Positions 35,285 to 45,022 of a stretch of DNA of 64,000 nucleotides are shown piece after piece. Both the position numbers and the translations under genes were made by a program. The first letter of the stretch is position 1; each line of letters begins with the position of its first letter. The DNA is from Streptomyces yatensis (GTDB lineage: Bacteria; Actinomycetota; Actinomycetes; Streptomycetales; Streptomycetaceae): the NCBI RefSeq assembly GCF_018069625.1, contig NZ_CP072941.1:4030001-4094000 (forward strand), in the 5' to 3' direction. Under the pieces are notes generated by a model. It was not told the DNA's origin, made no database searches, and saw nothing but the letters and a program-made list of their open reading frames with translations.

Positions 35285-37659
35285 GCGGCGGCAGACCGCC
35301 GAGGCTGCCGCGGCCGCGCCGCCGACCCCCCGCGCCCCGTCAGGACGGCGCGCCCCGCGCGGTGTTCCGGCTGACCGGCTCCGGGCGCCGCGCCGCGAGG
35401 CTCACGGGCAGGCTCCGGGTCATGGGCAGGTTCCGGGTCATGGGCAAGCTCCGGGTCACAAGCAGGCTCCGGGTCAAGGGCGGGCTCCGCACCCCCAAGC
35501 TGTTCAAAGTCGGCGGCCACGCTCCCGGGCTCCGTACCGTCAAGCTGCGAAAGCTCCGCACCCGCACCCGGATGGTGCTCGCCCTCGCCACCCTGCTCGC
35601 GCTGGTGTGCACCCTGCTGCTGGACGGCTATCTGCACGCCGAGGTCGGCAACGACGCCCGGGTGTACCGCTCACACGCCTCGCGCACCGTCCCCGACCGG
35701 CTGCGCAAGGGCGGGCCGGTGATCACCTTCGACCGGAAGGGGAAGGCCACCGAGCACGCCATCCCGTCCAAGACCATCGCGCTGACCTTCGACGACGGCC
35801 CGGACCCCCGCTGGACCCCGGAGATCCTCGACGTCCTGCGCCGCCACAAAGTGCGGGGGACCTTCTTCGTACTGGGCCAGATGGTGGTCCGCCATCCGGA
35901 GCTGGTCCGCCGGATGCGGGCCGCGGGCCATGAGGTCGGGGTGCACACCTTCTCCCATGTCGACCTGTCGTACCAGGACAAGGGGCGCATGGACCGCGAA
36001 CTGGCCCAGTCCCAACTGGCCCTGGCCGGTGCGGCGGGCATCACCAGCTCGCTGTTCCGCGCGCCGTACGCCTCCAAGGTCCGTGCGCTGGACGACCGCA
36101 CCTGGCCGGTGCAGCAGCACATCGGCTCCAAGGGCTACATCAGCGCGTTCGTGGACACCGACAGCGAGGACTGGCAGCGGCCCCCGGTCAAGGAGATCGT
36201 CCAGAACGCCACTCCCGAGGGGAAGAAGGGCGCGTCCGTGCTCTTCCACGACGCGGGCGGCAACCGCGCGCGGACCGTGAAGGCTCTGGGGCTGTACATC
36301 GAGCGGATGCAGAAGAAGGGCTACTCCTTCACCACCGTCACCGGTGCGCTCGGCGCCCACAGCGCCAACCACCCGGCCCGCACCGTGCCGATCTGGGAGG
36401 GCCGGGCGCTGATCTGGGCCGCCGCGTTCACCCACAGCGCGCTGCCCGCGCTGATGGCGCTGCTGGGGCTGGTGGGCTTCTCGGTGATCGGGCGGCTGCT
36501 GCTGATGGTGGTCCTCGCCTGGTGGCACCGGCGCTCGCGGGAGCGGCGGCGCTGGAGCCGGGTGCAGGAGGTGACGGATCCGGTGAGCGTGATCGTGCCC
36601 GCGTACAACGAGAAGGAGTGCATCGCCAACACCCTGAAGTCGCTGTCCGCCTCCACCCACCCGATCGAGATCCTGGTCGTGGACGACGGCTCCACCGACG
36701 GCACGGCCGATATCGCCGAGGCGATGGGGCTGCCCAACGTGCGGGTGCTGCGCCAGGCCAACGCGGGCAAGCCCGCCGCGCTCAACCGGGGCATCGCCCA
36801 CGCCGGCCACGAGCTGATCGTGATGATGGACGGCGACACCGTCTTCGAGGCCACCACCATCCGTGAGCTGGTCCGTCCGTTCGCCGACTCGCGGGTGGGC
36901 GCGGTCGCGGGCAACGCCAAGGTGGGCAACCGGGGCAAGCTGATCGGCGCCTGGCAGCACATCGAGTACGTGATGGGCTTCAACCTCGACCGGCGGATGT
37001 ACGACCTGCTGCGCTGCATGCCCACCATCCCCGGCGCGATCGGCGCCTTCCGCCGCCGGGCGCTGCTGGAGGCCGGGGGCATGAGCGCGGACACCCTGGC
37101 CGAGGACACCGACATCACCATCGCCCTGCACCGGGCCGGCTGGCAGGTGGTCTACCAGGAGCACGCCCGCGCCTGGACCGAGGCGCCCAGCTCGCTCGGC
37201 CAGCTGTGGAAGCAGCGCTACCGCTGGAGTTACGGCACCATGCAGGCGCTGTGGAAGCACCGCCGGTCGCTGATCGACCGGGGGCCCTCGGGGCGGTTCG
37301 GCCGGGTGGGGATGCCGCTGGTGGTGCTCTTCCAGATCCTCACCCCGCTGTGCGCGCCGCTGATCGACCTCTTCACCCTCTACGGGGTGATCTTCCTGGA
37401 CCCGGTGCGCTCGCTGCTGGCCTGGGGCGCGCTGCTGCTGGTGCAGCTGCTGGGCGCGGCGTACGCGTTCCGGCTGGACCGCGAGAACTACCGGGCACTG
37501 GCCGTACTGCCGCTGCAGCAGATCGCCTACCGCCAGTTGATGTATCTGGTGCTGCTGCACTCCTGTGTCACCGCGGCGACCGGCGCCCTGCTGCCGTGGC
37601 AGAAGCTCAAGCGCACCGGTGAGGTGGAGACCCCGCGGGCGCCGGAGGCCGTACGGTGA
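35281..37659 (+). CDS. MatB-like polysaccharide deacetylase-glycosyltransferase
   Basis: A 792-residue two-domain membrane enzyme. After a basic region and helix (MVLALATLLALVCTLLLDGYL) comes an NodB-type deacetylase (ALTFDDGPDPRWT, EVGVHTFSHVDLS), then a helix pair and a family 2 glycosyltransferase with VIVPAYNEKE, VDDGSTDGTADI, MMDGDTVF and the QKQRYRWSYG-like KQRYRWSYGT motif of processive synthases, and C-terminal helices. This fusion is known for MatB in Streptomyces, which builds a partly deacetylated glucosamine polymer. The disordered N-terminus has GRLRVMGRFRVMGKLRV repeats. Confidence 0.92.
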   Translation: MSGGRPPRLPRPRRRPPAPRQDGAPRAVFRLTGSGRRAARLTGRLRVMGRFRVMGKLRVTSRLRVKGGLRTPKLFKVGGHAPGLRTVKLRKLRTRTRMVLALATLLALVCTLLLDGYLHAEVGNDARVYRSHASRTVPDRLRKGGPVITFDRKGKATEHAIPSKTIALTFDDGPDPRWTPEILDVLRRHKVRGTFFVLGQMVVRHPELVRRMRAAGHEVGVHTFSHVDLSYQDKGRMDRELAQSQLALAGAAGITSSLFRAPYASKVRALDDRTWPVQQHIGSKGYISAFVDTDSEDWQRPPVKEIVQNATPEGKKGASVLFHDAGGNRARTVKALGLYIERMQKKGYSFTTVTGALGAHSANHPARTVPIWEGRALIWAAAFTHSALPALMALLGLVGFSVIGRLLLMVVLAWWHRRSRERRRWSRVQEVTDPVSVIVPAYNEKECIANTLKSLSASTHPIEILVVDDGSTDGTADIAEAMGLPNVRVLRQANAGKPAALNRGIAHAGHELIVMMDGDTVFEATTIRELVRPFADSRVGAVAGNAKVGNRGKLIGAWQHIEYVMGFNLDRRMYDLLRCMPTIPGAIGAFRRRALLEAGGMSADTLAEDTDITIALHRAGWQVVYQEHARAWTEAPSSLGQLWKQRYRWSYGTMQALWKHRRSLIDRGPSGRFGRVGMPLVVLFQILTPLCAPLIDLFTLYGVIFLDPVRSLLAWGALLLVQLLGAAYAFRLDRENYRALAVLPLQQIAYRQLMYLVLLHSCVTAATGALLPWQKLKRTGEVETPRAPEAVR

Positions 37660-37737
37660 CCGGGCTCACTCGTTCGGCACGTCGGGCGCGGGAACACGGG
37701 GTGGCGTGATGACGCTGTGCTGGACGGAGGTGTCCCC

Positions 37738-39156
37738 ATGACCGACGAGAGCCACCGCGACGACAGCCCCCAGGAGGGCTACCGCATCGAGCACGACTCG
37801 ATGGGAGAGGTGAGGGTCCCGGCGCACGCCAAGTGGCGCGCCCAGACCCAGCGGGCGGTGGAGAACTTTCCCGTCAGCGGGCAGCGGCTGGAGCGGGCGC
37901 ACATCGAGGCGCTGGCCCGGATCAAGGGCGCGGCCGCCCTGGTCAACGCCGATCTGGGCGTGGTGGACAAGGACATCGCGGGGGCCATCGCGGAGGTGGC
38001 GGCCCAGGTCGCCGAGGGCCGCTGGGACGATCACTTCCCGGTGGACGTCTTCCAGACCGGCTCCGGCACCTCGTCCAATATGAACACCAATGAGGTGCTG
38101 GCCACCCTGGCGAGCGAGCGTCTGGGCCGCCCGGTGCACCCGAATGACCATGTGAACGCCAGCCAGTCCTCCAACGACGTCTTCCCCTCGTCGATCCACA
38201 TCGCGGCCACCGCGGCCGTCACCCGCGATCTGATCCCGGCCCTGGCCCATCTGGCGGAGGCGCTGGAGCGCAAGGCGGCCGAGTTCGCGAAGGTGGTCAA
38301 GGCGGGGCGCACCCATCTGATGGACGCCACTCCGGTGACCCTGGGTCAGGAGTTCGGCGGCTACGCGGCGCAGGTGCGGTACGGGATCGAGCGGCTGCGC
38401 GCCGCGCTCCCCCGGCTGGCCGAGCTGCCGCTGGGCGGTACGGCGGTGGGCACCGGGATCAACACCCCGCCCGGGTTCGCCGCCGCCGTCATCGCCGAGC
38501 TGGCCCGCGCCACCGGGCTGCCGCTGACCGAGGCCCGGGACCACTTCGAGGCGCAGGGCGCGCGGGACGGGCTGGTGGAGACGTCCGGGCAGCTGCGGAC
38601 GATCGCGGTCGGCCTCACCAAGATCTCCAACGATCTGCGCTGGATGGCGTCGGGCCCCCGTACCGGGCTCGCCGAGATCGCCCTGCCCGATCTGCAGCCC
38701 GGCTCCTCGATCATGCCGGGGAAGGTCAACCCGGTGATCCCCGAGGCCACGCTGATGGTCGCGGCGCAGGTCACCGGCAATGACACCACCGTGGCCATGG
38801 CCGGGGCCGCCGGGAACTTCGAGCTCAATGTGATGCTCCCGGTGATCGCCAAGAATCTGCTGGAGTCGATCCGGCTGCTGACCAATGTCTCCCGGCTGCT
38901 CGCGGACCGTACCGTCGACGGGATCACCGCCAACGCCGAGCGGGCCCGGGAGTACGCCGAGTCCTCGCCGTCCGTCGTCACCCCGCTCAACCGCTACCTC
39001 GGCTACGAGGAGGCGGCGAAGGTGGCCAAGCGGTCGCTGGCGGAGCGCAAGACCATCCGGGCGGTGGTGCTGGAGTCCGGCTACGTGGAGCGCGGGCTGC
39101 TGACGGTGGAGCAGCTCGACGAGGCGCTGGACGTCCTGCGCATGACGCATCCTTAG
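37738..39156 (+). CDS. fumC: Class II fumarate hydratase FumC
   Basis: A 472-residue class II fumarase of the fumarase/aspartase superfamily. The signature [11 protein letters not shown], the [14 protein letters not shown] and [13 protein letters not shown] segments are all present and full length. It needs no iron-sulfur cluster. The ATG at 37738 has GGAGG 7-8 bases upstream. It works on the same reaction as the class I enzyme upstream and may take over under iron limitation or oxidative stress, as known for E. coli FumC. Confidence 0.95.
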   Translation: MTDESHRDDSPQEGYRIEHDSMGEVRVPAHAKWRAQTQRAVENFPVSGQRLERAHIEALARIKGAAALVNADLGVVDKDIAGAIAEVAAQVAEGRWDDHFPVDVFQTGSGTSSNMNTNEVLATLASERLGRPVHPNDHVNASQSSNDVFPSSIHIAATAAVTRDLIPALAHLAEALERKAAEFAKVVKAGRTHLMDATPVTLGQEFGGYAAQVRYGIERLRAALPRLAELPLGGTAVGTGINTPPGFAAAVIAELARATGLPLTEARDHFEAQGARDGLVETSGQLRTIAVGLTKISNDLRWMASGPRTGLAEIALPDLQPGSSIMPGKVNPVIPEATLMVAAQVTGNDTTVAMAGAAGNFELNVMLPVIAKNLLESIRLLTNVSRLLADRTVDGITANAERAREYAESSPSVVTPLNRYLGYEEAAKVAKRSLAERKTIRAVVLESGYVERGLLTVEQLDEALDVLRMTHP

Positions 39157-39224
39157 CCGGGCGTTGGCCGCCGGTTGCGGCATAGGTCACGGCATCGCGG
39201 CCCCGGCGCACCTAAGATCTGCTC

Positions 39225-39926
39225 ATGACAGCGGACATCGCGGAGACGACGGGGACGGCGGACATCGCCCGGTGGGCACCGGGTGACCATATCCTGTGGC
39301 GCTATCGGGCCAACGCCTCCGAGCTCATCCACATCTGCCGTCCCGTGACCGTCGTCGAGGACACCGCCGAGCTGCTCGCCGTCTGGCTCGCCCCCGGCAC
39401 CCCCTGCGTCAAACCGCAGCTCACCGACGGCACCTCGGTGCACCACGAGCCGCTGTCCACCCGTTACACCAAGCCGCGGACCACCGCGCTGTCCCAGTGG
39501 TTCGGCACCGGGGTGCTGAAGCTGGCGCGGCCCGGTGAGCCGTGGTCGGTCTGGCTGTTCTGGGACCAGGGCTGGCAGTTCAAGAACTGGTACGTGAACC
39601 TGGAGGAGCCCCTGGTCCGCTGGGCCCGCGGAGTGGACTCCGAGGACCACTTCCTGGACATCGCGGTCTACCCCGACCGCAGCTGGGAATGGAAGGACGA
39701 GGACGAGTTCGCGCAGGCGCAGCGGGCCGGGCTGATGGGCCCCGAGCAGGCGGAGCGGGTCCGGACCGCGGGCCGGGCGGCCGTGGCGGCCATCGAGTCC
39801 TGGGGAGCGCCGTTCCGGGACGGGTGGGAGGACTGGCGGCCCGACCCCGCATGGTCCGTGCCCGCCCTTCCGGCGGACTGGGGCCGTACGGACAACAAGC
39901 ACACCTCGGCACACTCGAGGTCATGA
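39225..39926 (+). CDS. DUF402-family nucleotide-phosphatase-like protein
   Basis: A 233-residue soluble protein. The DUF402 region is marked by FKNWYVNLEEPLVRWARGVDSEDHFLDIAVYPD and WEWKDEDEFAQA, whose acidic residues bind metal in Ntdp/FomD-like phosphatases. The substrate is unknown. It stands between fumC and a methyltransferase. Confidence 0.9.
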   Translation: MTADIAETTGTADIARWAPGDHILWRYRANASELIHICRPVTVVEDTAELLAVWLAPGTPCVKPQLTDGTSVHHEPLSTRYTKPRTTALSQWFGTGVLKLARPGEPWSVWLFWDQGWQFKNWYVNLEEPLVRWARGVDSEDHFLDIAVYPDRSWEWKDEDEFAQAQRAGLMGPEQAERVRTAGRAAVAAIESWGAPFRDGWEDWRPDPAWSVPALPADWGRTDNKHTSAHSRS

Positions 39927-40033
39927 ACCTCTTGTCGTGTCCCAGTGTTTCAAACGTAGGATCGTCGTCCGGAACACTGCCCATGCGGGACACCAGACGC
40001 CGGCGCAAGTCACGGGCGATGCGCAAGATCTGA
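39923..40033 (+). CDS. Possible 36-residue basic peptide ORF
   Basis: An ATG overlaps the DUF402 stop (ATGA) and opens a 36-codon ORF ending MRDTRRRRKSRAMRKI. The basic C-terminus and coupling are suggestive, but there is no family match that I recognise, and chance is possible. Confidence 0.25.
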   Translation: MNLLSCPSVSNVGSSSGTLPMRDTRRRRKSRAMRKI

Positions 40034-40060
40034 CGTATTGTCACAGGAGGGGGCGGAGTC

Positions 40061-40780
40061 GTGAGCGGTGAGGACGCGTGCGGGGACGGTTACGAGGGCT
40101 ATGAGGACTTCGACCGCCTCGCACTGGACCGCAGCGGTCAGGCGGACGCCTTCGACACCATCGGCGACCGCTATGACGAGGCCTTTCCGTACAAGGAGGG
40201 CCAGCTCGCGGCCGGCCAGTGGCTGGCCGAATCGCTGCCGCCCGGCTCCCGGGTGCTCGACGTCGGCTGTGGTACGGGCCTGCCCACGGCCCGTCAGCTG
40301 GTCGACGCGGGGCACGAGGTGGTCGGGATCGACATCTCCCCGGGGATGCTCAAGCTGGCCCGGGACAATGTGCCGGAGGCCACCTTCCACCATGTGGACA
40401 TCGTCGATCTGCGGGTGGGCGGCCGGTACGGCCCGGGAGGCCCCCGGGAGCTCGGCCCCTTCGACGGCATCGCCGCGTACTTCACCCTGCTGCTGCTGCC
40501 CCGCCAGGAGATCCCGTACGCCCTGCGGACCCTGCACGCGGTGCTCAGACCCGGGGGGCTGCTGGGGCTGGGCATGGTGGAGGCGGACATCGACGACTTC
40601 CCCATCCCGTTCCTCGGCAACTCGGTCCGGGTATCCGGTTATCTGCGGGACGAGCTGCGCCAGGTCGTACGCGAAGCGGGCTTCGAGATCGCCGGGGAGG
40701 ACTCACACGCGTACGCCCCGGCCAGCACGGACGTACCACCCGAGATCCAGCTCTATCTGAACTGCCGACGACGTGCCTGA
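40061..40780 (+). CDS. Class I SAM-dependent methyltransferase
   Basis: A 239-residue methyltransferase with motif I VLDVGCGTGLPTA and the acidic end of beta-2 in VVGIDISPGM. The rest resembles small-molecule methyltransferases. GTG start at 40061 follows GGAGGGGGCGGAG. It precedes the SpoIIE gene by 57 bases, so co-expression is likely. Substrate unknown. Confidence 0.88.
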   Translation: MSGEDACGDGYEGYEDFDRLALDRSGQADAFDTIGDRYDEAFPYKEGQLAAGQWLAESLPPGSRVLDVGCGTGLPTARQLVDAGHEVVGIDISPGMLKLARDNVPEATFHHVDIVDLRVGGRYGPGGPRELGPFDGIAAYFTLLLLPRQEIPYALRTLHAVLRPGGLLGLGMVEADIDDFPIPFLGNSVRVSGYLRDELRQVVREAGFEIAGEDSHAYAPASTDVPPEIQLYLNCRRRA

Positions 40781-40837
40781 CACTCGGTGCGCCCACGACC
40801 TGCGGGCGCACGGCCCCGGACGGATGGAAACCCACGC

Positions 40838-43294
40838 GTGACGGAGCACCCCACCTCCCACAACAGGCGGCAGGCGGCCACCTCTGCCGCCGCCCCGGGC
40901 GCACCCGCGCCCGACGACGCGCACGGCGCGGTCCCGGACCCGCGGACCGCCGTGCGGCAGACGGCTGCCCCCGGCCAGGAGCCCGGCGACGGCCGCCCGC
41001 GTCCTGCCGCGCCCCGTCCGGTCGGCGCCGGATCCGCGGGCCCGGCGGCCCATGACGGACCCCCGGGCCCCGAAGGGGAGCCCCTGCCGCGCGCCAGAGA
41101 GCGCGGCGGCGCCCCCGACGGCGCCGGCCGGACCGGGCGCGGGCGCCGTGGCCGCGGCAGGGACGGCGCCAATGGCACCGACGGCACCGACGGGCGGCCA
41201 GGCGCCGCCGCGGCGCGCGGTGGCGGAGGCAGGGAGCGCCGGAACACGGCGGAGAGCGAGCACCCGGCGCAGCCGGAGCACGGCACACCGGAGGGCGAGC
41301 CTGTGTGGGACGCGGATCGCAATGCCGCAAGGGGCGCGTCGGGCCGGCCCGGAGGGCCGAGCGGCGGCACCGGCCCCGACGAGCAGCCCCCGGCCGCCCA
41401 GAGCGGCGGCCGGGGCCGGGAAGCCGCGCGCCGGGGCGCCGGCGCGGGCGAGCACCCGGAGCGTGCCGTCGAGACCCACGCGGCGGCCGCCTCGGCGGGC
41501 GAGGTGACGTACAGCGCGCCGGAGGGCGGAGTGCCCACGGCGCCGCCCGCGGGCGGATCCACCGCCGCCGCCGAGGCCGCCACGCGGGACCGGGGCGGCG
41601 ACCGGCTGCGGTTCGTGGGGGCCGCGACCCGGCGGATCGCCCGGGGCATCGACCTGGACGAGATCGTGCTGGGCCTGTGCCGGGCCACCGTGCCCACCTT
41701 CGCCGACGCGATCCTGGTGTATCTGCGCGATCCGCTGCCGGTCGGCGACGAGCGCCCGGTCGGCCCGGTGGTGCTGCGGCTGCGCCGCACCGACCGGATC
41801 CCGCTGGACCCGGACACCGACAGCGGCCGGCTCTCGCTGCTGCCCTCCCAGCCGGATCTGTCGCCCGCCGTGGGCGGCGGCCCGGCCGCCGAGCTGTGCG
41901 AGGTGGAGGCGGGCGGTCCGCTGGCCGAGGTGCTGCGCGGGGTGCGGCCGGTCTTCGGCGACTCCCAGGCCGCCCGCGCCGCGCTGCCCGAACTGCTCGG
42001 CGAAGGCCCCTCGGTGGCGACCGGTCAGCGCACCGTGCTGGCGCCGCTGCGCGGCCGCCGCCGGGTGATCGGCGCGGCCGTGTTCGTACGCCGCCCGGAC
42101 CGGCCGCCGTTCGAACCGGACGATCTGCTGGTGGCCGCGCAGCTCGCCACCCACACCGCGCTCGGCGTCGACAAGGCGGTGCTGTACGGGCGCGAGGTGT
42201 ACATCGCGGACGAGCTGCAGCGCACCATGCTGCCCGACTCGCTGCCGCAGCCCACCGGCGTCCGGCTGGCCAGCCGCTATCTGCCCGCGGCCGAGACCGC
42301 GCGGGTCGGCGGCGACTGGTACGACGCGATCCCGCTGCCGGGCAACCGGGTGGCGCTGGTGGTCGGCGACGTGATGGGCCATTCGATGACCTCCGCCGCG
42401 ATCATGGGCCAGCTGCGCACCACCGCGCAGACCCTGGCCGGGCTCGATCTGCCGCCGCAGGAGGTGCTGCACCACCTCGACGAGCAGGCCCAGCGGCTGG
42501 GCACCGACCGCATGGCCACCTGCCTGTACGCGGTCTACGACCCGGTCGCGCACCGCATCGTGGTCGCCAACGCGGGCCATCCGCCGCCCCTTCTGCTGCA
42601 CCGGGGCGGCCGCGCCGAGGTGCTGCGGGTGCCGCCGGGGGCGCCGATCGGGGTCGGCGGGGTCGACTTCGAGGCGGTCGAGCTGGACGCCCCGGCCGGG
42701 GCCACCCTGATGCTCTACACCGACGGGCTGGTCGAATCGCGGATGCGCGATGTGTGGACCGGGATCGAGCAGCTGCGGGAGCGGCTGACCGCCACCGCCC
42801 GGCTCACCGGCCCCAACCCGCCGCCGCTGGAGCCGCTGTGCGACGAGGTGCTGGACATGCTCGGCCCCGGCGACCGCGACGACGACGTGGCGCTGCTCGC
42901 CGCCCGCTTCGAGGGCATCGCGCCCAGCGATGTCGCCTACTGGTTCCTGGACCCGAAGGCGCAGACCGCCGGGCAGGCCCGCCGGCTGGCCCGCCGCGCG
43001 CTGGCCCGCTGGGACCTGGACGATCTGACGGACGCGGTGGAGCTGCTGGTCAGCGAGGTGGTCACCAACGCGGTGCGCTACGCCGAGCGGCCCATCACGC
43101 TGCGGCTGCTGCGCACGGACGTGCTGCGCTGCGAGGTCGGCGACGACGTCCCCCAGCTGCCGCGGCTGCGCCAGGCCCGGCCGTCCGACGAGGGCGGCCG
43201 CGGGCTGTATCTGGTGAACCGGATGGCGCGGCGCTGGGGCGCGACCCGGCTGTCCACGGGCAAGGTCGTCTGGTTCGAGCTCGCGATGCCGTGA
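40838..43294 (+). CDS. SpoIIE-family phosphatase with GAF and ATPase domains
   Basis: An 818-residue regulator. About 245 disordered Arg/Gly/Ala/Pro-rich residues lead into a GAF-like domain (around 250-430), a PP2C/SpoIIE phosphatase (ARVGGDWYDAIPL, GDVMGHSMTSAAIMGQLRTT, DDVALLAARF) and a C-terminal RsbW-type HATPase (LLVSEVVTNAVRYAE, GGRGLYLVNRMARRWG). Such fusions can both dephosphorylate an anti-anti-sigma factor and act as a kinase or anti-sigma factor. The GTG at 40838 is used; the ribosome site is weak. The partner genes are not in the window. Confidence 0.92.
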   Translation: MTEHPTSHNRRQAATSAAAPGAPAPDDAHGAVPDPRTAVRQTAAPGQEPGDGRPRPAAPRPVGAGSAGPAAHDGPPGPEGEPLPRARERGGAPDGAGRTGRGRRGRGRDGANGTDGTDGRPGAAAARGGGGRERRNTAESEHPAQPEHGTPEGEPVWDADRNAARGASGRPGGPSGGTGPDEQPPAAQSGGRGREAARRGAGAGEHPERAVETHAAAASAGEVTYSAPEGGVPTAPPAGGSTAAAEAATRDRGGDRLRFVGAATRRIARGIDLDEIVLGLCRATVPTFADAILVYLRDPLPVGDERPVGPVVLRLRRTDRIPLDPDTDSGRLSLLPSQPDLSPAVGGGPAAELCEVEAGGPLAEVLRGVRPVFGDSQAARAALPELLGEGPSVATGQRTVLAPLRGRRRVIGAAVFVRRPDRPPFEPDDLLVAAQLATHTALGVDKAVLYGREVYIADELQRTMLPDSLPQPTGVRLASRYLPAAETARVGGDWYDAIPLPGNRVALVVGDVMGHSMTSAAIMGQLRTTAQTLAGLDLPPQEVLHHLDEQAQRLGTDRMATCLYAVYDPVAHRIVVANAGHPPPLLLHRGGRAEVLRVPPGAPIGVGGVDFEAVELDAPAGATLMLYTDGLVESRMRDVWTGIEQLRERLTATARLTGPNPPPLEPLCDEVLDMLGPGDRDDDVALLAARFEGIAPSDVAYWFLDPKAQTAGQARRLARRALARWDLDDLTDAVELLVSEVVTNAVRYAERPITLRLLRTDVLRCEVGDDVPQLPRLRQARPSDEGGRGLYLVNRMARRWGATRLSTGKVVWFELAMP

Positions 43295-43349
43295 GGCGCA
43301 CGGTCGTGAGGCGTACGGTCCCGGGCCGCCCGGTGCGGGGCCGTACGGT

Positions 43350-43997
43350 TCAGGACCTCGCGCTGAGGTAGGCCACCACCATGTCGCCGAGCATCCGGCG
43401 GTAGTGGGCGCGGCGCTCCGGGTCCAGGGGGTCGCGGCCGAAGAGGGTGCCGAAGGTGTACTGGTTGGCCACCGGGAAGACGGCGAACGAGCTGATCATC
43501 ATGTGGACGTCGACGGCGTCCGTGTCGTTCCGGAAGACGCCCTGCTCACGGCCGCGGGCGAGGATCCCGGAGATCAGGTCGATCACCGGCGTGCCGGCCT
43601 TGGCCAGCGTCTCGGACTTGACCAGGTGCTCGGCCCGGTGGATGTTCTCGATGGACACCAGCCGGATGAAGTCGGCGTGTGCGGTGTGGTGGTCGAAGGT
43701 CAGCTCGGCCAGGTGCCGGATGGCCTCGGCCGGGTCCAGACCCGTGACGTCCACGGCCTGTTCGGCCTCGCGGATACCGGTGTAGGCACGCTCCAGGACC
43801 TTGATGTAGAGCTGCTCCTTGCCGCCGAAGTAGTAGTAGATCATCCGCTTGGTGGTGCGGGTGAGGGCGGCTATCTCGTCGACGCGGGCCCCGGCGTAGC
43901 CGCGCTCGGCGAATTCCCGGGTCGCGACGTCCAGGATCTCGGCCTGGGTGCGGACGGCGTCGCGGAGGCGGCTGTTCTTCGGCGGCTGATCGCTCAT
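43350..43997 (-). CDS. TetR-family regulator of the shikimate/quinate module
   Basis: A 215-residue TetR regulator. The N-terminal helix-turn-helix (ILDVATREFAERGYAGARVDEIAALTRTTKRMIYYYFGGKEQLY) is followed by a long ligand domain. It is divergent from the dehydrogenase gene at 44112, with a dyad between them, so it most likely represses that operon until its aromatic-precursor ligand is present. Similar TetR regulators of quinate/shikimate use are known in actinobacteria; the ligand here is inferred. Confidence 0.93.
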   Translation of the reverse strand: MSDQPPKNSRLRDAVRTQAEILDVATREFAERGYAGARVDEIAALTRTTKRMIYYYFGGKEQLYIKVLERAYTGIREAEQAVDVTGLDPAEAIRHLAELTFDHHTAHADFIRLVSIENIHRAEHLVKSETLAKAGTPVIDLISGILARGREQGVFRNDTDAVDVHMMISSFAVFPVANQYTFGTLFGRDPLDPERRAHYRRMLGDMVVAYLSARS

Positions 43998-44066
43998 GCT
44001 GGGCCCACTCTACGTGCAGGGGGTTCACAGGAAGGCGTCCCGGGGTTTTTACTGTCCGAGCTACTA

Positions 44067-44080
44067 ACGAACCAGTTCGT
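44067..44080. promoter_or_regulatory. TetR operator dyad
   Basis: ACGAAC and GTTCGT (44067-44072 and 44075-44080) form a perfect inverted repeat with a 2-base centre, extended by A/T-rich flanks (CTACTA and ACATTA), midway between the divergent tetR and dehydrogenase starts. It fits the size and place of a TetR operator. Confidence 0.6.
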
Positions 44081-44111
44081 ACATTAATCCGGAACGCAGG
44101 AGGTCACCCGT

Positions 44112-45020
44112 ATGCGGGGCAGCGCACACCAGCGGGAGTCACCGAAGGGCCGGGAGTCCTGTCTGGTGGGGCTGATCGGCTCCGGCGTGGGCCCCTCGCT
44201 CTCCCCCGCCCTGCACCAGCGCGAGGCCGACCGCCACGGGCTGCGGTATCTCTACCGCACGATCGACATCGATCCGCTGGGCCTCGGCCCGGACGGGGTC
44301 GGCGAGTTGGTGCGGGCCGCCGCCCGGCTGGGCTTCGACGGGCTGAACATCACCCATCCCTGCAAGCAGACGGTCATCGGTCACCTCGACGGGCTGTCGG
44401 AGGACGCCGCGCTGCTCGGCGCGGTCAATACGGTGGTCTTCGGCGAGGACGGCCGGGCGATCGGCCACAACACCGACGGGTCCGGCTTCGCCCGCTCCTT
44501 CGCCCGCGGTCTGCCCGACGCACCCCCCGGCGAGATCGTGCTGCTCGGGGCGGGCGGGGCGGGCGCCGCCGTCGCCCACGCGCTGCTGACCGTCGGCGCC
44601 GACCGGCTGACGCTGGCCGACACCGATCCGGCGCGGGCCACCGGGCTCGCCGGGACGCTGGCGGCACGGTTCGGCGCCGCCCGGGTCCGTACCGTGCCCG
44701 ACGGCGGGCTCCCGGCGGCCGTCGATGCCGCCGACGGGCTGGTGCACGCCACCCCCACCGGGATGGCCGCCCACCCCGGGCTGCCACTGCCCGCCGGGCT
44801 GCTGCGGCCCGGGCTGTGGGTCGCCGAGGTGGTCTACCGCCCGCTGGTCACCCCGCTGCTGACCGCCGCCCGCGCGGCCGGCTGCCGCACCCTGGACGGC
44901 GGCGGCATGGCCGTCTTCCAGGCCGCCGACGCCTTCCGGCTCTTCACCGGCCGCGAACCCGACGCCGAGCGGATGCTCACCGACCTCACCGACCTGCTCG
45001 AGCTCCCCGCCGGAGGCTGA
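44112..45020 (+). CDS. Shikimate/quinate dehydrogenase (AroE-like)
   Basis: A 302-residue AroE-family dehydrogenase. GPSLSPALHQREA is the substrate site, NITHPCKQ holds the catalytic lysine K85, NTDGSGF the catalytic Asp, and GAGGAGAAVAHAL the NAD(P) site. Its operon, with a TetR regulator and a dehydroshikimate dehydratase, argues for a catabolic quinate/shikimate dehydrogenase rather than the biosynthetic enzyme. The first 16 residues are extra to the family. It ends two bases before the next start. Confidence 0.92.
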   Translation: MRGSAHQRESPKGRESCLVGLIGSGVGPSLSPALHQREADRHGLRYLYRTIDIDPLGLGPDGVGELVRAAARLGFDGLNITHPCKQTVIGHLDGLSEDAALLGAVNTVVFGEDGRAIGHNTDGSGFARSFARGLPDAPPGEIVLLGAGGAGAAVAHALLTVGADRLTLADTDPARATGLAGTLAARFGAARVRTVPDGGLPAAVDAADGLVHATPTGMAAHPGLPLPAGLLRPGLWVAEVVYRPLVTPLLTAARAAGCRTLDGGGMAVFQAADAFRLFTGREPDAERMLTDLTDLLELPAGG

Positions 45021-45022
45021 TC

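Noticed and set aside
44112..45020. Calling the dehydrogenase the biosynthetic aroE
   Set aside because: Its operon with a TetR regulator, dehydroshikimate dehydratase and transporter points to catabolism.
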